Shown here in pieces: positions 34,516-42,561 of a DNA stretch of 64,000 nucleotides. Each line of letters starts with the position of its first letter. Position 1 is the stretch's first letter. Source of the stretch: Planococcus kocurii. Its GTDB lineage: Bacteria > Bacillota > Bacilli > Bacillales_A > Planococcaceae. The stretch is taken from the NCBI RefSeq assembly GCF_001465835.2, contig NZ_CP013661.2, positions 186,001-250,000 on the forward strand, in the 5' to 3' direction. The notes under the pieces are model-generated. The model had not been told where the DNA came from. It made no database searches and saw nothing but the letters and a program-made list of their open reading frames with translations. The position numbers were made by a program, and so were the translations under genes.

Positions 34516-34698
34516 ATGAGTTGGATGTTATTAGTTATTTTTGGACTTATTGCAATTCTTGCAGCAATCGGCACTGTACAAACGCTTAAAAACAAAGAAG
34601 TCCTTGGTTTTCTTTTTAACTTCGGAACTTTTGTGATTTTTGGCGCATTTACTGTCGCTACACTTATCACACAAGGTTATCCACCAAGCCTTCATTAA
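34516..34698 (+). CDS. yqgW: DUF2759 small membrane protein (YqgW)
   Basis: 60 residues with two hydrophobic helices (MLLVIFGLIAILAAIGTV, and FLFNFGTFVIFGAFTVATLI) separated by a basic turn (TLKNKEVLG). It matches DUF2759, B. subtilis YqgW, by sequence feel and position next to yqgX. Function unknown. AAGGGAG precedes the ATG at 34516; a TTG six codons upstream is less likely. A hairpin terminator follows eight bases after the stop. Confidence 0.82.
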   Translation: MSWMLLVIFGLIAILAAIGTVQTLKNKEVLGFLFNFGTFVIFGAFTVATLITQGYPPSLH

Positions 34699-34703
34699 TC
34701 AGA

Positions 34704-34738
34704 GAAAAGCTACTGCCGTTAAATGCAGTAGCTTTTTT
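34704..34738 (+). terminator. Terminator downstream of yqgW
   Basis: AAAAGCTACTGC pairs with GCAGTAGCTTTT around a short loop, followed by TT. Confidence 0.88.
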
Positions 34739-34746
34739 CATTCAGT

Positions 34747-34783
34747 AAAAAAAGAGAGTACGCTCTGCGCACTCTCTCTTTTT
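34747..34783 (-). terminator. Terminator downstream of the LTA-synthase-family gene
   Basis: AAAAAGAGAGAGT (minus strand) pairs with ACTCTCTTTTTT around GCGCAGAGCGT. The first arm overlaps the stop codon. Confidence 0.85.
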
Positions 34784-36686
34784 ATTGTTTTAATTCGACA
34801 TCTGGAATAGTAGTCAGTTGGCCATCTTCTTCATCGTAAAAACGCAACAAATCTCCGTTAATAATTGACTCCGAATATTCCAGCTCTGTAAATGCCTGTT
34901 CGATAAATGGTGCACATAACTCTTGCTCAGTTGGTTCACCCGTTTCTTTATCGTAACAAACATTGCCCGCATATACGACTTCATCAGTTACGAGTCGACC
35001 ATCACGGAATATCACCAGTTCCTCGTGTTCTTCTGAGAATAAGTCTCCACCGAACTGAATGTCTTTTGATGTATCCATGCCCATCAAATTCATGATCGTT
35101 GGACGCATATCGATTTGTCCACCAACTTCATCGTCAACATACCCTTTACCGTAGCCGGGGATGTGTACAAAGAAAGGAACTTTCTGCAATTCAGCAGAAG
35201 TGAAATCTGTCACTTCTTCTCCAAGATATTGCGTCATGGCCTCATTGTGGTTTTCGGAAATTCCGTAATGATCTCCATACATAACAATAATGGAGTTTTC
35301 GTATAAGCCTTTTTCTTTTAATTCTTCAAAAAGAACTTTTACCGATTCGTCTAAATAACGTGAAGTTTGGAAATAACGATTTAACGTACCTGAATTTGAA
35401 TCGTATTCATCAATCAATTTATCTTCTTCATCTAAAGTAAATGGATGATGATTTGTCAGCGTCAGCAATCGGCTATAAAAAGGTTGCTGCATTTCAGTCA
35501 TATGATCAACGGACTGCTCCATAAATGGAATGTCCTTCATGCCCCAATTGACTGCTTGACCTTCTGCAATCTCATAACTTTCAATATCGTAAAACTCATC
35601 GATATTTAACGATTCATACATAATATCTCGGTTCCAAAAACTTTTCGTGTTGGCGTGTTGAACATTTGTAGAATAGCCTTCATTGCCAAGACTTTCAGCC
35701 ATTGAATTGAATGTATTACCGCTATGTGTAAAGAACACCGCGCCACCACTCAATGGATAAAGAGAATTTTCAAGTAGAAATTCTGAATCTGATGTTTTAC
35801 CTAACCCTGTTTGGTGATAAAAATTCTCAAAATAAATTGTATCTTGATCTTTTGTTAACGAATTAAGGAACGGTGTTATGGTTTGCCCATTCATTTCTTC
35901 GTTGATAGCAAAGCTCTGCAAAGATTCCAAAGTCACGACAATCAAATTACGTCCCTCAGCAATTCCTTTCATGTCTTCTGAAGGCTCAATTTGATTGGCA
36001 CGCACATAGCTATTGGCTTCAACGAGCTCAGAACCGTCTGCTAATGCACGTTGTGCCTGTGATTTCGACTGAATGTAAATATCGTATAAATGATAATTGT
36101 ACATTCCTAAATTTTTTACTAACATCTCACGATCAAAGCTACGCGTCAGCAATTGAGGACGCTCTGCTTCAGCAAGTCCTAAGTTAAAAAACAAAACAGC
36201 AAGCGCCAATACATAATAGGCTTTGCGCTGAACAGAATAAGAGCTTGCTGTACCCGTTTTTACTTTGACAAATTTAATCGCCACTAAAATAATCAGGACA
36301 TCTGTAAAGTAAAAAAGATCTGTCCAGAATACACTCGCAGCGGCACTTGCTCCTAAATCGCCAAAGTTATCAGTCTGAAACAACACGGGTAACGTGATAA
36401 AATCACTAAAAAATCGGTAAAATGCAACGTTTCCATAAAGGACAATCGATGTTACCACAGCGACCGCCACTAAATAACGATTTTTGGCTTTCTCACTTTT
36501 AAGAAATAACGAGACCCCATAAATAAACAACAACATACTCAAAGGATTAATAAACAAGATAAATTCTTGCAATAAATTATCGATTGTAATCGAAAAGCTG
36601 GTCTTATAAACAATGTATGTTTTTAGCCAAGTGGCGATGATGGCAATTGCCAGAATTGAATGTTTCGGCCATTCTTTTTTCAACAT
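34782..36686 (-). CDS. yqgS: LTA synthase family phosphoglycerol transferase (YqgS-like)
   Basis: 634 residues. Five N-terminal membrane segments (about 10-175) anchor an extracellular alkaline-phosphatase-fold domain. VVTLESLQSF has the metal-binding Glu, and the nucleophile Thr lies in TGLGKTSDSEFLLENSLYPL. Further family motifs are YGDHYGISENHN and the HHPFTLDEE region. LtaS-type enzymes polymerise or prime the glycerol-phosphate chain of lipoteichoic acid from phosphatidylglycerol. Whether this is the main synthase or an accessory paralogue cannot be told here. It lies downstream of yqgQ, as in B. subtilis. Confidence 0.9.
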   Translation of the reverse strand: MLKKEWPKHSILAIAIIATWLKTYIVYKTSFSITIDNLLQEFILFINPLSMLLFIYGVSLFLKSEKAKNRYLVAVAVVTSIVLYGNVAFYRFFSDFITLPVLFQTDNFGDLGASAAASVFWTDLFYFTDVLIILVAIKFVKVKTGTASSYSVQRKAYYVLALAVLFFNLGLAEAERPQLLTRSFDREMLVKNLGMYNYHLYDIYIQSKSQAQRALADGSELVEANSYVRANQIEPSEDMKGIAEGRNLIVVTLESLQSFAINEEMNGQTITPFLNSLTKDQDTIYFENFYHQTGLGKTSDSEFLLENSLYPLSGGAVFFTHSGNTFNSMAESLGNEGYSTNVQHANTKSFWNRDIMYESLNIDEFYDIESYEIAEGQAVNWGMKDIPFMEQSVDHMTEMQQPFYSRLLTLTNHHPFTLDEEDKLIDEYDSNSGTLNRYFQTSRYLDESVKVLFEELKEKGLYENSIIVMYGDHYGISENHNEAMTQYLGEEVTDFTSAELQKVPFFVHIPGYGKGYVDDEVGGQIDMRPTIMNLMGMDTSKDIQFGGDLFSEEHEELVIFRDGRLVTDEVVYAGNVCYDKETGEPTEQELCAPFIEQAFTELEYSESIINGDLLRFYDEEDGQLTTIPDVELKQ

Positions 36687-36777
36687 TCCCAGACACCCTC
36701 CTATTCTCAGTGATTTTTTCGAACATGCCTTAATAATCCAGTATAGAAGATTAATAAATTTATATGAAGTAATATCC

Positions 36778-36807
36778 CTTATTTTAGACGACTAGAGCTA
36801 AAATAAG
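36778..36807. repeat. Inverted repeat between yqgQ and the LTA-synthase-family gene
   Basis: CTTATTTTAG and CTAAAATAAG are perfect ten-base arms around a ten-base loop, in the 136-base gap. There is no T-run, so a terminator is unlikely; an operator or mRNA-stability hairpin is possible. Confidence 0.5.
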
Positions 36808-36822
36808 TTTCGTTAAACGAAT

Positions 36823-37020
36823 TTATTTTTTATCATATTCGGATTTTTTTTGGCGTAAGATGAGCATTGCCGTTGCGTATTCTTTAGCAGTGATAAATTG
36901 CAAGCGATACAATTCTTTTATTTCTTCTTCCATCAACCCAAGGTCGGCACTGTAATCAGCCGTATAAATAATTGTCCCGTAACGTTTTAACAATTGCATC
37001 ACATCATACAAGCTTTTCAT
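36823..37020 (-). CDS. yqgQ: YqgQ family protein (DUF910)
   Basis: 65 residues, mostly helical: YDVMQLLKRYGTIIYTADY at the N-terminus and LMEEEIKELYRLQFITAKEY in the middle. It matches the YqgQ family, described as a small single-strand nucleic-acid-binding fold, with no proven role. Its start overlaps the end of the formyl-THF cyclo-ligase gene by four bases. The B. subtilis neighbours yqgP and glcK are not present next to it here. Confidence 0.9.
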   Translation of the reverse strand: MKSLYDVMQLLKRYGTIIYTADYSADLGLMEEEIKELYRLQFITAKEYATAMLILRQKKSEYDKK

Positions 37021-37592
37021 CTATCCACCGCCTTCGGAGTAATAATTTTACTTTCTGTGAAAATCCTTTGAACTGGTAAATCGTGCGGTTCTACAGGTAT
37101 CGACTCCGCAACCTGGCAATCGAAAGCTAAAGAACATGTAGCGCCAGAAAAACTCGCTAAGAAACGATCGTAATAACCTCCTCCAAAACCGATTCTAAAG
37201 CCTTCTTTTGAAAAAACTACACCCGGTACAATTAATAAATCAATGTCTTTAGGTTCTATGTATAGTGTTTTTGAAACGATCGGTTCCTGTAGATTCATAT
37301 AGACAACTTCCAACTGGTTTTTGTGCTCAATTGCATGGAAGTCTAGTGTGCGGCTCACCCGGTGACATTTCGGCACGACTACTCGTTTACCCCTTCCCCA
37401 ACATTTTTCAATCAAGTCCCATGTAGCTACTTCTGGGAATGCAGAAATTGTTATACCGATTGTTTGGGCTGCTAAAAACGCAGGGTCTTCCAGTAAACGG
37501 TCGACTATAATTGCCGACTTCTGTTTATATTCTGTTGTTGTCATTTCCTGAAGTAAACTTAGCACTTTTTTTCGTTGCGTTCTTTTATCCAT
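37017..37592 (-). CDS. yqgN: 5-formyltetrahydrofolate cyclo-ligase (YqgN)
   Basis: 191 residues. The enzyme recycles 5-formyl-THF to 5,10-methenyl-THF using ATP. Conserved parts are the basic N-terminus (MDKRTQRKKVLSLL), the folate site VYMNLQEPIV and the P-loop-like DLLIVPGVVFSKEGFRIGFG followed by GGGYYDRFLA near 145. The ATG at 37592 matches homologues; AAAGGAG lies 11 bases upstream. It lies between rpmG and yqgQ and overlaps the latter by four bases. It complements FolD in one-carbon metabolism. Confidence 0.92.
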   Translation of the reverse strand: MDKRTQRKKVLSLLQEMTTTEYKQKSAIIVDRLLEDPAFLAAQTIGITISAFPEVATWDLIEKCWGRGKRVVVPKCHRVSRTLDFHAIEHKNQLEVVYMNLQEPIVSKTLYIEPKDIDLLIVPGVVFSKEGFRIGFGGGYYDRFLASFSGATCSLAFDCQVAESIPVEPHDLPVQRIFTESKIITPKAVDR

Positions 37593-37616
37593 AATCGCAC
37601 CAGCTCCTTTAAAAAG

Positions 37617-37649
37617 AAAAAAGCCAAAACCCGTATTAGGTTTTGGCAA
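37617..37649 (-). terminator. Terminator downstream of rpmG
   Basis: GCCAAAACC pairs with GGTTTTGGC around TAATACG on the minus strand, followed by TTTTTTC. It stands between rpmG and yqgN. Confidence 0.85.
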
Positions 37650-37657
37650 TCAATGAA

Positions 37658-37807
37658 TTACTTCGTTTCACGGTGTACTGTCATTTTCTTTTCACGTGAG
37701 CAATATTTTTTCATTTCAAGACGCTCAGGGTTGTTGCGCTTATTTTTAACAGTGCTGTAGTTACGTTCGCTACATTCTGTACAAGCTAAAGTGATGTTAA
37801 CACGCAT
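37658..37807 (-). CDS. rpmG: 50S ribosomal protein L33
   Basis: 49 residues: [20 protein letters not shown], then [20 protein letters not shown] and KMTVHRETK. This is a standard bacterial L33 of the RpmGA kind, with an N-terminal CTEC pair and a single later Cys. AGGAGGG stands before the ATG, and a terminator follows the stop. The place beside yqgN matches B. subtilis rpmGA. Confidence 0.96.
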   Translation of the reverse strand: MRVNITLACTECSERNYSTVKNKRNNPERLEMKKYCSREKKMTVHRETK

Positions 37808-37995
37808 CGGTATCCCTCCTAATTCTTTCAAAGATCATTTGTAAATAAGCGTGATCTATACGACTTAATTATTATAGCATATCTCATGGTAAAGTCTACT
37901 GTAAAATCCCATTTTTATTGAACCTTTCTAAATAAACAGAAATGCCAGTAGCTTTTTGCTTTTTGCAGTCGCTATTCATAGTCGATTGGTTCTTT

Positions 37996-38655
37996 TTATT
38001 TGTTCAGATCGTAATGTTGTCCGCGCACCAAGTAAAACAATTGTTCAGCGATATTAGTCGCATGGTCGGCTGAGCGTTCCATATAGCGGCTGATAAATGC
38101 CAATTGTGTAATTTGGCCAAGCTTGTCTGGGTTTTCGCCACCTGCTTGTATCAATTTACGAATTACATCCCCGTATAATTCATCTACTTGGTCATCTAAT
38201 TCAGCAATTTCTTTCGCTTTAACGATATCTTCTTCGACAAACGCATCAATCACTTGATGCAACATTGCAACCGCTAACTTCTGCATTTGCTGAATTTGCG
38301 CTATTTGAGGCAATAATGGTTGATTGCCAATGCGAATTGTTTCTTTAGCAATATTTACTGCATAATCACCGACACGTTCCATATCTGACGCCACTTTTAT
38401 CGTAACGATTAACCGCCTTAAATCGGTAGCAACTGGCGATTGCTTTGCAATCAATAAAATGACACGGTCATTAATAAACTCTTCTAACTGGTTGATATCC
38501 TTATCGTCTTCAATCACTTCGAGTGCCGCATCCACATCTTGCGTCATAAGTGCATCCATTGATTTATTTAACGCCTTTACCGCCATCGTACTCAACGACA
38601 CCAATTCTTCTTGCGCGGTATTTAATTCGAATTCGAATTTTTCACGTACTGACAA
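37996..38655 (-). CDS. phoU: Phosphate transport regulator PhoU
   Basis: 219 residues with two repeated PhoU three-helix units (about 10-100 and 115-205). Each carries the E/D-rich metal motifs such as SDMERVGDYAVNIAKE and SRYMERSADHATNIAEQ. PhoU restrains Pst transport and Pho signalling when phosphate is ample. TTG at 38655 is chosen: GGAGGTG is six bases upstream, while the earlier in-frame GTG is part of that site. It is the last gene of pstSCAB-phoU. Confidence 0.93.
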   Translation of the reverse strand: MSVREKFEFELNTAQEELVSLSTMAVKALNKSMDALMTQDVDAALEVIEDDKDINQLEEFINDRVILLIAKQSPVATDLRRLIVTIKVASDMERVGDYAVNIAKETIRIGNQPLLPQIAQIQQMQKLAVAMLHQVIDAFVEEDIVKAKEIAELDDQVDELYGDVIRKLIQAGGENPDKLGQITQLAFISRYMERSADHATNIAEQLFYLVRGQHYDLNK

Positions 38656-38672
38656 AAATTCCACCTCCTCTT

Positions 38673-39485
38673 TTAGCCGAATCGGCCTGAAATGTAATCT
38701 TCCGTTCGTTTATCGGAAGGATTTGAAAAAATCGTATCTGTGTGATCATATTCAATCACTTCTCCGTTTAAAAAGAATGCTGTCTTATCTGAAATCCGCG
38801 CCGCTTGTTGCATATTATGCGTCACAATAATAATGCTATAGTCTTTTTTCAGTTCTTGAACCAACTCTTCGACTTTTAACGTGGAAATGGGATCTAAAGC
38901 TGATGTCGGCTCATCCATTAAAATAACGTCAGGTTCAATCGCCAAAGCACGTGCGATGCAAATTCGTTGCTGTTGTCCACCTGAAATGCTATACGCATTG
39001 TCGTTCAAGCGATCTTTTACTTCTTCCCAGATAGCCGCTCCACGTAAACTTTTTTCAACAATTTCATCAAGTATTTTTTTATTTTTAATGCCATGGATAC
39101 GAGGACCGTAGGCAATATTATCATAAATTGATTTTGGAAATGGATTGGGTTTTTGAAAAACCATGCCCACGCGAGTCCGCAACTCTTCGACGCCGTAATC
39201 TTGATCGAAAATATTACGTCCCCTATAAAGAATTTCTCCAGACGTCTTCACTGAAGGCACTAATTCAACCATGCGGTTTAAGGTTTTAAGGTAAGTTGAT
39301 TTGCCACATCCCGAAGGTCCGATAATAGCAGTAACTTCATTTTCCTTAATTTCTAAATCAATATTTTTTAAGGCATGATTGTTGCCATACCAAAGATTTA
39401 GTTGATTGGTTTCATAAACAGCTTTTTTTGCAATCTCAGTTGATCTTGTCTCTGTCACTGTTTTTTTCGTCATAATAGTAGTCAT
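38673..39485 (-). CDS. pstB: Phosphate ABC transporter ATP-binding protein
   Basis: 270 residues. Walker A is [17 protein letters not shown], the Q-loop region is [17 protein letters not shown], the ABC signature is [16 protein letters not shown] and Walker B is [13 protein letters not shown]. Energises PstCA for high-affinity phosphate import. The ATG at 39485 has GGGAGGGG upstream; an ATG at 39530 overlaps pstA and lacks such a site. Only one pstB copy is present here, whereas B. subtilis has two. Confidence 0.95.
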   Translation of the reverse strand: MTTIMTKKTVTETRSTEIAKKAVYETNQLNLWYGNNHALKNIDLEIKENEVTAIIGPSGCGKSTYLKTLNRMVELVPSVKTSGEILYRGRNIFDQDYGVEELRTRVGMVFQKPNPFPKSIYDNIAYGPRIHGIKNKKILDEIVEKSLRGAAIWEEVKDRLNDNAYSISGGQQQRICIARALAIEPDVILMDEPTSALDPISTLKVEELVQELKKDYSIIIVTHNMQQAARISDKTAFFLNGEVIEYDHTDTIFSNPSDKRTEDYISGRFG

Positions 39486-39513
39486 CAGTAGAACCCCTCC
39501 CACATCATTAACA

Positions 39514-40392
39514 TTAATAGCGTTTATCAAATTTATTGCGGATAATAACTGCGATGGAATTCATAAACAACAGAACTGCCATCAACACCATAATTCCTGC
39601 AGCTGCCACAGTTTGAAATTCTTGCTGCGGTCGACTTGACCAATCATAAATCTGCATAGGCAGCGCTGTAAAAGTATCCATAACACCAGCTGGCAAAAAT
39701 TGAATAATAACTGGCACACCAATAACAATCAATGGCGCTGTTTCTCCTATGGCACGTGATAATGCTAAAATACTGCCTGTTAAGATGCCGGGGATAGCCG
39801 CTGGCAAAATAATTTTGACGATAGTCTGCCATTTTGTAGCGCCCATACCGTACGATGCATCTCTAAGTTCACCTGGAACTGAGCGAATTGCTTCTTGTGA
39901 AGCTACGACAATGACTGGCAAAATCAATAGGCTCATCGTAAAGCCTGCCGCTAAAATACTATTTCCTAGTGCCATAGCACGAACAAATATCGTCAGTCCA
40001 AGCAAACCAAATACCACTGATGGAACTCCCGCTAAATTGGAAATGTTCATTCGAATAAAACTGGTAATGCGGTTTTGTTTTGCGTATTCTTCAAGGTAGA
40101 TAGCAGAGCCAACACCTAAAATAATAGAAGTCGGAGCGACGACGACCATTAACCATAACGAGCCGATGAGTGCCGCTTTAATCCCCGCTTTTTCCGGGAA
40201 CCGCGAAGCGAAGTTAGTTAAAAATTCAATCGATAGATGCCCTGCTCCTTGCGTGACAATCCGGTAAAGCAAAATAACCAATGCCAATAATGCCAGTAAA
40301 GTTGCAGCTAAGAAGATGACTTTGAAAATACGGTTAACAAGCAATCTGCCATTCATTCGCTTTATAACTTGCTGGTGTTCAATATATCTCAT
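39514..40392 (-). CDS. pstA: Phosphate ABC transporter permease PstA
   Basis: 292 residues with six predicted membrane segments, starting [19 protein letters not shown]. The permease EAA-like loop is [22 protein letters not shown] near residue 185. With PstC it forms the phosphate channel. The ATG at 40392 has GGGAGG upstream; it lies one base past the pstC stop region, so translation is probably coupled. Confidence 0.94.
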   Translation of the reverse strand: MRYIEHQQVIKRMNGRLLVNRIFKVIFLAATLLALLALVILLYRIVTQGAGHLSIEFLTNFASRFPEKAGIKAALIGSLWLMVVVAPTSIILGVGSAIYLEEYAKQNRITSFIRMNISNLAGVPSVVFGLLGLTIFVRAMALGNSILAAGFTMSLLILPVIVVASQEAIRSVPGELRDASYGMGATKWQTIVKIILPAAIPGILTGSILALSRAIGETAPLIVIGVPVIIQFLPAGVMDTFTALPMQIYDWSSRPQQEFQTVAAAGIMVLMAVLLFMNSIAVIIRNKFDKRY

Positions 40393-40393
40393 C

Positions 40394-41320
40394 TTAATAT
40401 TCCTCCCTGAAACGTTTTGAGACGTAGCCGGCAAGGACATTCATCATCATTGTAAAGACAAATAATGTAAATCCAACTGCATAGATGGAATAGTAGATAG
40501 TTGTGCCATATCCCGCGTCCCCTTTTGATACTTGGACAATGTATGCGGTCATGGTCTGTATGGATCCGGTAAAGTCCCCATCGAATCTGGGTGTTGATCC
40601 TGCGGCAAGCGAAACGATCATCGTTTCTCCAATGGCTCTCGATACGGCAAGAACCACAGATGCAATGATCCCTGAAAGAGCAGCCGGCACAGTAATTTTC
40701 CAAGCGACTTCAAATTTTGTCGACCCCATTGCCAAAGCGCCTTCTCGTATACTTTTCGGTACAGCAGACATGGCGTCTTCTGACAAGGAAGCGATCATCG
40801 GAATAATCATAATACCGACAACAATTCCGGGTGAAATTGCATTAAAAATCTTAATTTCTGGAAATACCGATTGAAGAATAGGTGTTACAAATGTTAGCGC
40901 AAAAAATCCATAAACAATTGTTGGAACACCGGCCAATACTTCAAGAATTGGTTTTAAGACACGCCGAACATTTTCGCTAGCGTATTCACTCAAATAAATA
41001 GCAGCTGCAATTCCGATTGGCACCGCCACTACAGTTGCGATTAACGTAACTTTCAAGGTTCCAACAATTAAAGGGAGAATCCCAAATTGTGCATCTTTAT
41101 TTGAAAACGGTAGCCACGTAGTCCCAAAAATAAAGTCAAAAAATGGTACACGCGTGAAAAATGTTATCGTTTCAACAATTAATGTTAAAACGATTCCAAT
41201 AGACGTCAAAACGGATACTGACGCAATTAAGAACAGTATAATTGGAATGATTTTTTCAATTATTTTTTTGTTTTTCTTGCCATTTGACCGTGCGATCATT
41301 TCTTGTACAGATGGTCGCAT
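40394..41320 (-). CDS. pstC: Phosphate ABC transporter permease PstC
   Basis: 308 residues with six membrane segments. The first is IIPIILFLIASVSVLTSIGI, and FDFIFGTTWLPFSNKDAQFG is a typical PstC extracellular loop. The EAA loop is EGALAMGSTKFEVAWKITVPAA near 210. The ATG at 41320 is set by AAAGGGG seven bases upstream. It follows pstS after about 110 bases. Confidence 0.94.
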   Translation of the reverse strand: MRPSVQEMIARSNGKKNKKIIEKIIPIILFLIASVSVLTSIGIVLTLIVETITFFTRVPFFDFIFGTTWLPFSNKDAQFGILPLIVGTLKVTLIATVVAVPIGIAAAIYLSEYASENVRRVLKPILEVLAGVPTIVYGFFALTFVTPILQSVFPEIKIFNAISPGIVVGIMIIPMIASLSEDAMSAVPKSIREGALAMGSTKFEVAWKITVPAALSGIIASVVLAVSRAIGETMIVSLAAGSTPRFDGDFTGSIQTMTAYIVQVSKGDAGYGTTIYYSIYAVGFTLFVFTMMMNVLAGYVSKRFREEY

Positions 41321-41431
41321 ATAAAATCCCCTTTCAACCGCGAAAGGTGAGCAGTGGCTGCTCACCCGTAACTTAAACTATATAAATGTATCAACCTGTT
41401 GATATTCCTTGCTTATTCAGACAGTTATTAC

Positions 41432-42391
41432 TTATTTTAAAGCTTCTAAATCAGCTAATCCTTTATCGTACGCTTCTTGTGGCAACGCAACATAACCGAC
41501 TGCTTCTGCCATAGCTCCAGCGTTTTCTAACGTATACTTCATGAAATCATATGCCGCATCGCTATCTGCAAGTGCTGCATTGTTCGCATAGGTGAATAGT
41601 GGACGCGATAGCGGCGCATAGTCTCCTGATTCGATTGTTTCGTTAGTTGGTTCAACACCATCAATTGAAACGACTTTCAATGTATCTTGGTTAGCTACGT
41701 AATAGGCATAGCCAAAAAATCCGATGGCATTTGGATCCGCTTGAATCCCTTGTACCAATGTGTTGTCATCTTCCGAAAGAGTTGCTGAGCTGACCAAGTC
41801 TTCGTCTTCAAGAATGACTTCATTGAAATAATCGTAAGTTCCTGAATCTGTTCCTGGCGCATAGAAGACGACTTCTTCCTCTGGCCATTCTGGGTTGATG
41901 TCAGACCATTTTTTCGTTGTGCCATCTTCTACCCAAAGTTTTTTCAAATCTTCTACTGTCAAATCTTCTACCCAGTCATTTTCTTGACTGACAACAACTG
42001 ATAGCCCATCAAAAGCCAATTGAAATTCTGTATAGTCAATGCCTGCTTCTTGAAGACTCGCTATTTCTTCTTCTTTTATAGGTCGAGAGGCGTTAGAGAA
42101 ATCTGTTTCGCCTTGAATGAATTTTTCAAATCCGCCACCAGTACCCGATGTACCAACTGTTACTTTGACGTCTGGCTGAGCTCCAGCATATTCTTCCACA
42201 ATGCCTTCCATAATGGGTGCGACTGTAGAGGATCCGTCACCTGCTACGGTTCCTTCAGCAACTGCCTCATCTCCAGCTGTTTCTGAACTGGTTTCTCCTG
42301 TTTCTGTACCGGCATCTGTGCTGCCACAAGCACCAAGAATTAAAGCTGATCCAAGAATTGTTGAAGCCATTGCGAATTTCCAGTTTCTCAT
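41432..42391 (-). CDS. pstS: Phosphate-binding lipoprotein PstS
   Basis: 319 residues. A lipoprotein signal ends in LILGAC, with Cys22 as the lipidated residue. An acidic Gly/Thr/Glu linker (about 24-50) follows. The phosphate-binding core starts DGSSTVAPIMEGI, with SGTGGGFEKFIQGETDFSNASR and APGTDSGTYDYFNEVIL forming the anion pocket. It captures phosphate outside the membrane for PstCAB. First gene of the operon, behind a four-repeat PhoP box, so it should be strongly induced by phosphate starvation. Confidence 0.96.
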   Translation of the reverse strand: MRNWKFAMASTILGSALILGACGSTDAGTETGETSSETAGDEAVAEGTVAGDGSSTVAPIMEGIVEEYAGAQPDVKVTVGTSGTGGGFEKFIQGETDFSNASRPIKEEEIASLQEAGIDYTEFQLAFDGLSVVVSQENDWVEDLTVEDLKKLWVEDGTTKKWSDINPEWPEEEVVFYAPGTDSGTYDYFNEVILEDEDLVSSATLSEDDNTLVQGIQADPNAIGFFGYAYYVANQDTLKVVSIDGVEPTNETIESGDYAPLSRPLFTYANNAALADSDAAYDFMKYTLENAGAMAEAVGYVALPQEAYDKGLADLEALK

Positions 42392-42455
42392 TACATTATG
42401 TCCCCCTATGTGTTTGTGTTTGTATTTGTTTACATTCTCTACTATAGAGAAGGAT

Positions 42456-42494
42456 TGTTGAGAACATATAAAGGCTATGTTAAGAAATTGTAAA
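42456..42494 (-). promoter_or_regulatory. Four-repeat PhoP box of the pst operon
   Basis: On the minus strand TTTACA, TTAACA, TTTATA and TCAACA follow one another, with starts exactly 11 bases apart (N5 spacers). This is the classical PhoP~P site with consensus TT(A/C/T)A(C/T)A. A TATAGT -10 candidate follows nine bases after the last repeat. Confidence 0.85.
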
Positions 42495-42509
42495 TTGAGC
42501 GCACTACAG

Positions 42510-42560
42510 AAAAAGCCCTAAAGAGCATTCTCTTTTAGAGAAATTTCTTCAGGGCTTTAC
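42510..42560 (-). terminator. Terminator downstream of the PBP gene
   Basis: AAAGCCCTGAAGA pairs with TCTTTAGGGCTTT on the minus strand, with an inner TTTCTCT/AGAGAA stem, followed by TTTCTG. It separates pbpA from pstS. Confidence 0.75.
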
Positions 42561-42561
42561 T

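Noticed and set aside
34458-34670. 70-codon frame on the minus strand over yqgW
   Set aside because: yqgW on the + strand has a ribosome-binding site, membrane helices and its own terminator; the opposite frame has none of these.
40389-40703. 104-codon minus-strand frame within pstC
   Set aside because: Overlaps the well-supported pstC in another frame and shows a Cys/His/Arg composition typical of shadow translation.
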